Virus record (IMG/VR): IMGVR_UViG_3300023174_000038
Coordinates: 284,702 to 348,701 of that record
Length of the DNA stretch: 64,000 nucleotides
Strand: one strand, 5' to 3'
Source: a virus
Both the position numbers and the translations under genes were made by a program. Below, piece after piece: positions 61,136-64,000 of this stretch; the stretch's first letter is position 1, and each line of letters starts with the position of its first letter. Under the pieces are notes generated by a model that worked only from the letters and a program-made list of their open reading frames with translations, made no database searches and was not told the origin of the DNA.

Positions 61136-62284
61136 TTATCTTCTGGCGAGATTTTGACGACTAAATCCCATTCTATCTACAAATTTTAAGCCATTTGATA
61201 CAAAACCTTCATGCGTTTCGGTTCCGTCTTCTAAATATCCTTTAACAGGACTAACTTCAGCGGCTTTATTCAATTGATTAACCACTGACATTTTTAGTTT
61301 ATACATCTCAATCCATATAGTAAAAGCACCAACTAATCCAGCTTCATTGGCTTGTAAATGCTCAACTATCTTCGCTTTCATTTTATCAGTCATTGGTCTA
61401 TTCTGTACAAAATCCATAAACCCAGCAAGTAGATTGTTCAAATCACCTGCAACAATCTTCTTGTTAATATATACGGTAAACAATTGATTAAATGTATTAC
61501 GTGCTTGTGGTGCACTATTCATTAATTGGTCTACTGCAGGACCATATTTCTTAACTGCATTCTGTGCATTCTTTACTAATGCAGTATCTATTTTAAGCTT
61601 AGGTGCTGTTGGCATAGCACTAGGAACAATTGCAACATCACTATTATTCTTTAGTTGTCCTATATTACCATTCAATGTAACTGCTTCATCAGTGGTCATT
61701 GCATTAGGATCAATATACTGATGTACTGCAATACCAGCACGTTTACCACCCATTAATTTACCAATTGGACTATTAACTTCTACTTTGTAAGTAATACCAT
61801 TGGGATTAGCTTTGAAAACATAGTTACCGTTTTGGTCGTTTAATGGTTGATGAAATAACAAATCACCCCAATAATAACCCTTAGCACCTTTGCTAGCTTT
61901 TTCTAACCCAGGCCATATCTCATTGATAATAGGCCATAAACTATCACGCTCTACCCCACGTGCTTGGTCATATTGAACAAATTGTTCTGGACTGAATACT
62001 TGACGTCCTGTCCCGTCTTTCTTATTGAACATATGTTTGTCCATAATACTAAACTTACCTGAACTATTACGTCCAAATATCAATGCAGGATATCCATCCC
62101 ATTTGATTGTAACTGTTGCTGGATTCTTTACTGTAGCAATAGTAGCTTGTATGGCACGACTAGCACCTTCACTTCCACCTAAAAATATTAAATCTTCTGG
62201 ATGGTCTAAATGACCTTTATCTTCATTTATAGATAGTTTGTCAATTTTAGATTTAAGTAATGCTAATGCTTCCGATAAATTCAT
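61136..62284 (-). CDS. KxDG-motif ligase-like nucleotidyltransferase with capsid-targeting-like start
   Basis: 382 residues. IKWDGYPALIF (60-70) is motif I (KxDG, K61) of ATP-dependent ligases and capping enzymes; YYWGDLLF (136-143) resembles motif III; THEGFVSNG near 360 resembles EGxV of motif IV, but it is far away, with a 200-residue helical insertion between. Phage proteins of this build have no assigned reaction as far as I know. The start has SINEDKG (I19-N-E21), a prohead-protease-like site. Acts perhaps as an RNA or DNA ligase packed in the head. ATGA overlap upstream. Confidence 0.6.
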   Translation of the reverse strand: MNLSEALALLKSKIDKLSINEDKGHLDHPEDLIFLGGSEGASRAIQATIATVKNPATVTIKWDGYPALIFGRNSSGKFSIMDKHMFNKKDGTGRQVFSPEQFVQYDQARGVERDSLWPIINEIWPGLEKASKGAKGYYWGDLLFHQPLNDQNGNYVFKANPNGITYKVEVNSPIGKLMGGKRAGIAVHQYIDPNAMTTDEAVTLNGNIGQLKNNSDVAIVPSAMPTAPKLKIDTALVKNAQNAVKKYGPAVDQLMNSAPQARNTFNQLFTVYINKKIVAGDLNNLLAGFMDFVQNRPMTDKMKAKIVEHLQANEAGLVGAFTIWIEMYKLKMSVVNQLNKAAEVSPVKGYLEDGTETHEGFVSNGLKFVDRMGFSRQNLARR

Positions 62285-62535
62285 AACTGCTCTTTGTCGC
62301 TATTTTTCTTTATTGATTTAGAAAACTTTCCTTGGTCACGGGATTTAATTGCACCCAGCAATTTTCTCTCTAATATTTCTGCTTGCTCTTTAGGATAATT
62401 CCTATTAATCATCTCTAATAGATTAATAGCACTAGTAATGATGTTGTGGGCTCTACTCTCAATAACATGACTTGTATCACGGTTATTGCCAATAGCTTCC
62501 AATTCCTGAAGCAGGCTGCGAGTTTGTTTTTGCAT
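62281..62535 (-). CDS. small helical phage protein
   Basis: 84 residues, MQKQTRSLLQELEAIGNNRD start, two long helices (SAINLLEMINRNYPKEQAEI) and a Lys/Ser-rich end. Shine-Dalgarno AGGAAA and a late box stand upstream. Probably a partner of the ligase-like protein, with which it overlaps by four bases. Confidence 0.65.
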   Translation of the reverse strand: MQKQTRSLLQELEAIGNNRDTSHVIESRAHNIITSAINLLEMINRNYPKEQAEILERKLLGAIKSRDQGKFSKSIKKNSDKEQL

Positions 62536-62551
62536 AATAGTTTCCTAATAG

Positions 62552-62559
62552 TATTTATC
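62552..62559 (-). promoter_or_regulatory. late promoter box GATAAATA
   Basis: GATAAATAC, 16 bases upstream of ATG 62535, immediately after the helicase stop (62565). Confidence 0.6.
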
Positions 62560-62564
62560 TACTT

Positions 62565-64000
62565 TTAGGATTTGTTCTTTAAACCATTCAATATTGACTT
62601 TAATTTTGACCCCTGTACATCAACTACAATACGCTTGTTTTCAGGCTCTAATATTTCTCCTGTAGTTTGATCTATGATAGGTTCTGTTGATATTAATGTA
62701 CTTTGCGGCTTTAATTTATTCATAATATCTGTAGCACTAGGTTGTGGTCTATAATTATCTTCCCCGTCACCCCCATTGTCACTAATACGCATAGTTTCAA
62801 CATTGTATTCTAAGTCAATCTTCATACCCACCCCGGTTGAACTACGACTTTTCATACATTGTATCTGATACTTACCACGCTCACGCATACTACGACTTGT
62901 AAAAATACCAAACACATTGTCTGCTGTGTTAATCTTACTGATACCACCTGCAATATGACTATGATCAAATTCTTGTTCGTCAACAGCACTACGATTTAAC
63001 TGTGACGCCGTTACCATCAGTATGCTCATTTCTTTTGCAAGATTACGCAATTCTTCAGCAACATACTTGTCTTTAATAAACTGATCGTTAGGATTAACTT
63101 TAACAGATACTGGCATTACTAAATCCAAATAATCAATCATTACAAAGTCAATGTTAATACCTGTTTGAATCTGTACCTCTTTTAAATAAGCACGAATATC
63201 ATTTACATTACTTTGTGCAGGTAATGCTTTAACACGATATTGTCCTGCTTTCTTACCAACCATTTTAACTTTAAGTTCGGTTGATCCAATATCTTTACGA
63301 ATATCTCTTGTGCCCATATTAGTTAACATAGCATCAGTACGCAAACTAGTTAGTTCTTCACTCAATTCTAATGTTACATATACTCCGCTCATTCCTGTCT
63401 GTAACCAATTCAATGCTATATTCATCATAACAAGACTTTTGCCTGAACCACTACCACCTGCAAAGATATTCAATTCACCACGACTCATACCACCATACAG
63501 TATCTTATCCATCTGTGGCCAGCCTGTACTAACTTGTCCACCACTGTTAAAGTATTTGTTAATACGACCGGCCGGATCAGCAAAATAATCTGTGCCCATA
63601 TCTTTTTGTAAACTGATTTGTACTGCTTCTTTAATTAGTTTCTCAACGGGACCAAAATCACCCTTCTCAAGTAAGTCAGCACTCTTTAATATCGCTCTTT
63701 CTAATTCTTGTCGTTTAGTAAAACTTTCAAATTCTTCAAAGAACCAATCATAATGTCCCTGACTCAATTCAGGTATGACTTCAAGATCCATGCCAGTTAA
63801 TGCTTTAATTTGTGTGCTATCAGGCAATACATTATATTTTGTTGTATGTTCTTTAAATAGTTCTGCTACTGGGCGCAATGATTTATCAAAGTTTTCAGAG
63901 TTCATAATATTCATAACTCTGGTATACAGTTCGGCATTTGTAATCATCATTTGCAAAAACAACTTCTGCAATTCTACACTATATTCTTTATTATCCGATT
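62565..64000 (-). CDS. 41: replicative DNA helicase (T4 gp41/DnaB-like), 5' end cut
   Basis: The frame is open to the window edge, so the true start lies outside; 468 residues run from the TTG at 63971. The RecA-type core has Walker A GGSGSGKS (172-179), VYVTLELSEEL, FVMIDYLDLV (Walker B) and the TASQLNR sensor. The N-terminal helical region corresponds to the gp41 N-terminal domain. It unwinds DNA as a hexamer ahead of the replisome and pairs with a primase. It fits with gp44 elsewhere in the window. C-terminus is acidic, then Lys-rich (KSILNGLKNKS). Confidence 0.9.
   Translation of the reverse strand, partial: SDNKEYSVELQKLFLQMMITNAELYTRVMNIMNSENFDKSLRPVAELFKEHTTKYNVLPDSTQIKALTGMDLEVIPELSQGHYDWFFEEFESFTKRQELERAILKSADLLEKGDFGPVEKLIKEAVQISLQKDMGTDYFADPAGRINKYFNSGGQVSTGWPQMDKILYGGMSRGELNIFAGGSGSGKSLVMMNIALNWLQTGMSGVYVTLELSEELTSLRTDAMLTNMGTRDIRKDIGSTELKVKMVGKKAGQYRVKALPAQSNVNDIRAYLKEVQIQTGINIDFVMIDYLDLVMPVSVKVNPNDQFIKDKYVAEELRNLAKEMSILMVTASQLNRSAVDEQEFDHSHIAGGISKINTADNVFGIFTSRSMRERGKYQIQCMKSRSSTGVGMKIDLEYNVETMRISDNGGDGEDNYRPQPSATDIMNKLKPQSTLISTEPIIDQTTGEILEPENKRIVVDVQGSKLKSILNGLKNKS

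Overview
The window is a block of a large, AT-rich, T4-like myovirus genome (a tailed phage with a contractile tail). The clearest evidence is a set of T4-type proteins: tail sheath (gp18), tail tube (gp19), a tube-initiator-like protein, head completion protein gp4, neck proteins (gp13/gp14-like), tail sheath stabiliser gp15, clamp loader gp44, replicative helicase gp41, a GroES/gp31-like co-chaperonin and a dNMP kinase. The style of the fibre, He_PIG and KxDG-motif proteins resembles phages known mostly from freshwater and marine metagenomes. The exact host cannot be read from this window. No rRNA or tRNA gene and no CRISPR array was seen. Genes are packed head to tail, mostly on the minus strand, often with TAATG or ATGA stop/start overlaps. 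No gene-free stretch exceeds about 130 bases.

Layout. 1-10.9 kb: end of a fibre gene; a sigma-region-4/metallopeptidase fusion; a secreted NUC1-type nuclease; a Dps ferritin; several large proteins whose N-termini look like T4 capsid-targeting peptides; a nucleotidyltransferase; a glycosyltransferase; an NMNAT-like enzyme; small structural genes. 10.9-17.2 kb: ClpA and DnaJ behind a sigma70-type promoter, a holin-like gene invaded by a homing endonuclease, and two conserved phage proteins. 17.3-22.7 kb: PhoH, a homing endonuclease, clamp loader gp44, GroES-like protein, DnaE-like fragment and small proteins. 22.7-36.9 kb: tail fibres, He_PIG protein, GH19 endolysin, a 1761-residue repeat fibre, an acidic/lysine-rich putative core protein and a putative small terminase. 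36.9-49.5 kb: two more homing endonucleases, gp4, tail tube genes, an enlarged sheath, dNMP kinase, neck protein and MazG-like enzyme. 49.6-53.1 kb (plus strand): gp14-like, gp15, NUDIX. 53.2-64 kb (minus): structural and fibre genes, MGME1-like exonuclease, IscA-type Fe-S carrier, a KxDG ligase-like protein and helicase gp41 running off the edge.

Regulation is legible. A T4-late-type box, GATAAATA (variants CATAAATA, AATAAATA, TATAAATA), stands before most virion operons on either strand. Near-consensus sigma70 promoters (TTGACA-17-TATAAT type) stand before dnaJ-clpA, the DnaE-like gene, dNMP kinase, the 396-residue gene at 48284 and the NUDIX gene. Rho-independent hairpins close several operons.

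The most unusual signals are these. (1) Two homing endonuclease genes end in a copy of the C-terminus of the gene they sit behind. (2) Three GIY-YIG endonuclease genes share a leader with a late promoter and a covarying hairpin. (3) A family of unrelated proteins starts with a short peptide ending in an (I/L)xE site like that cut by the T4 prohead protease, including a sigma-like/metalloprotease fusion and a protein with an internal Tat-like signal.
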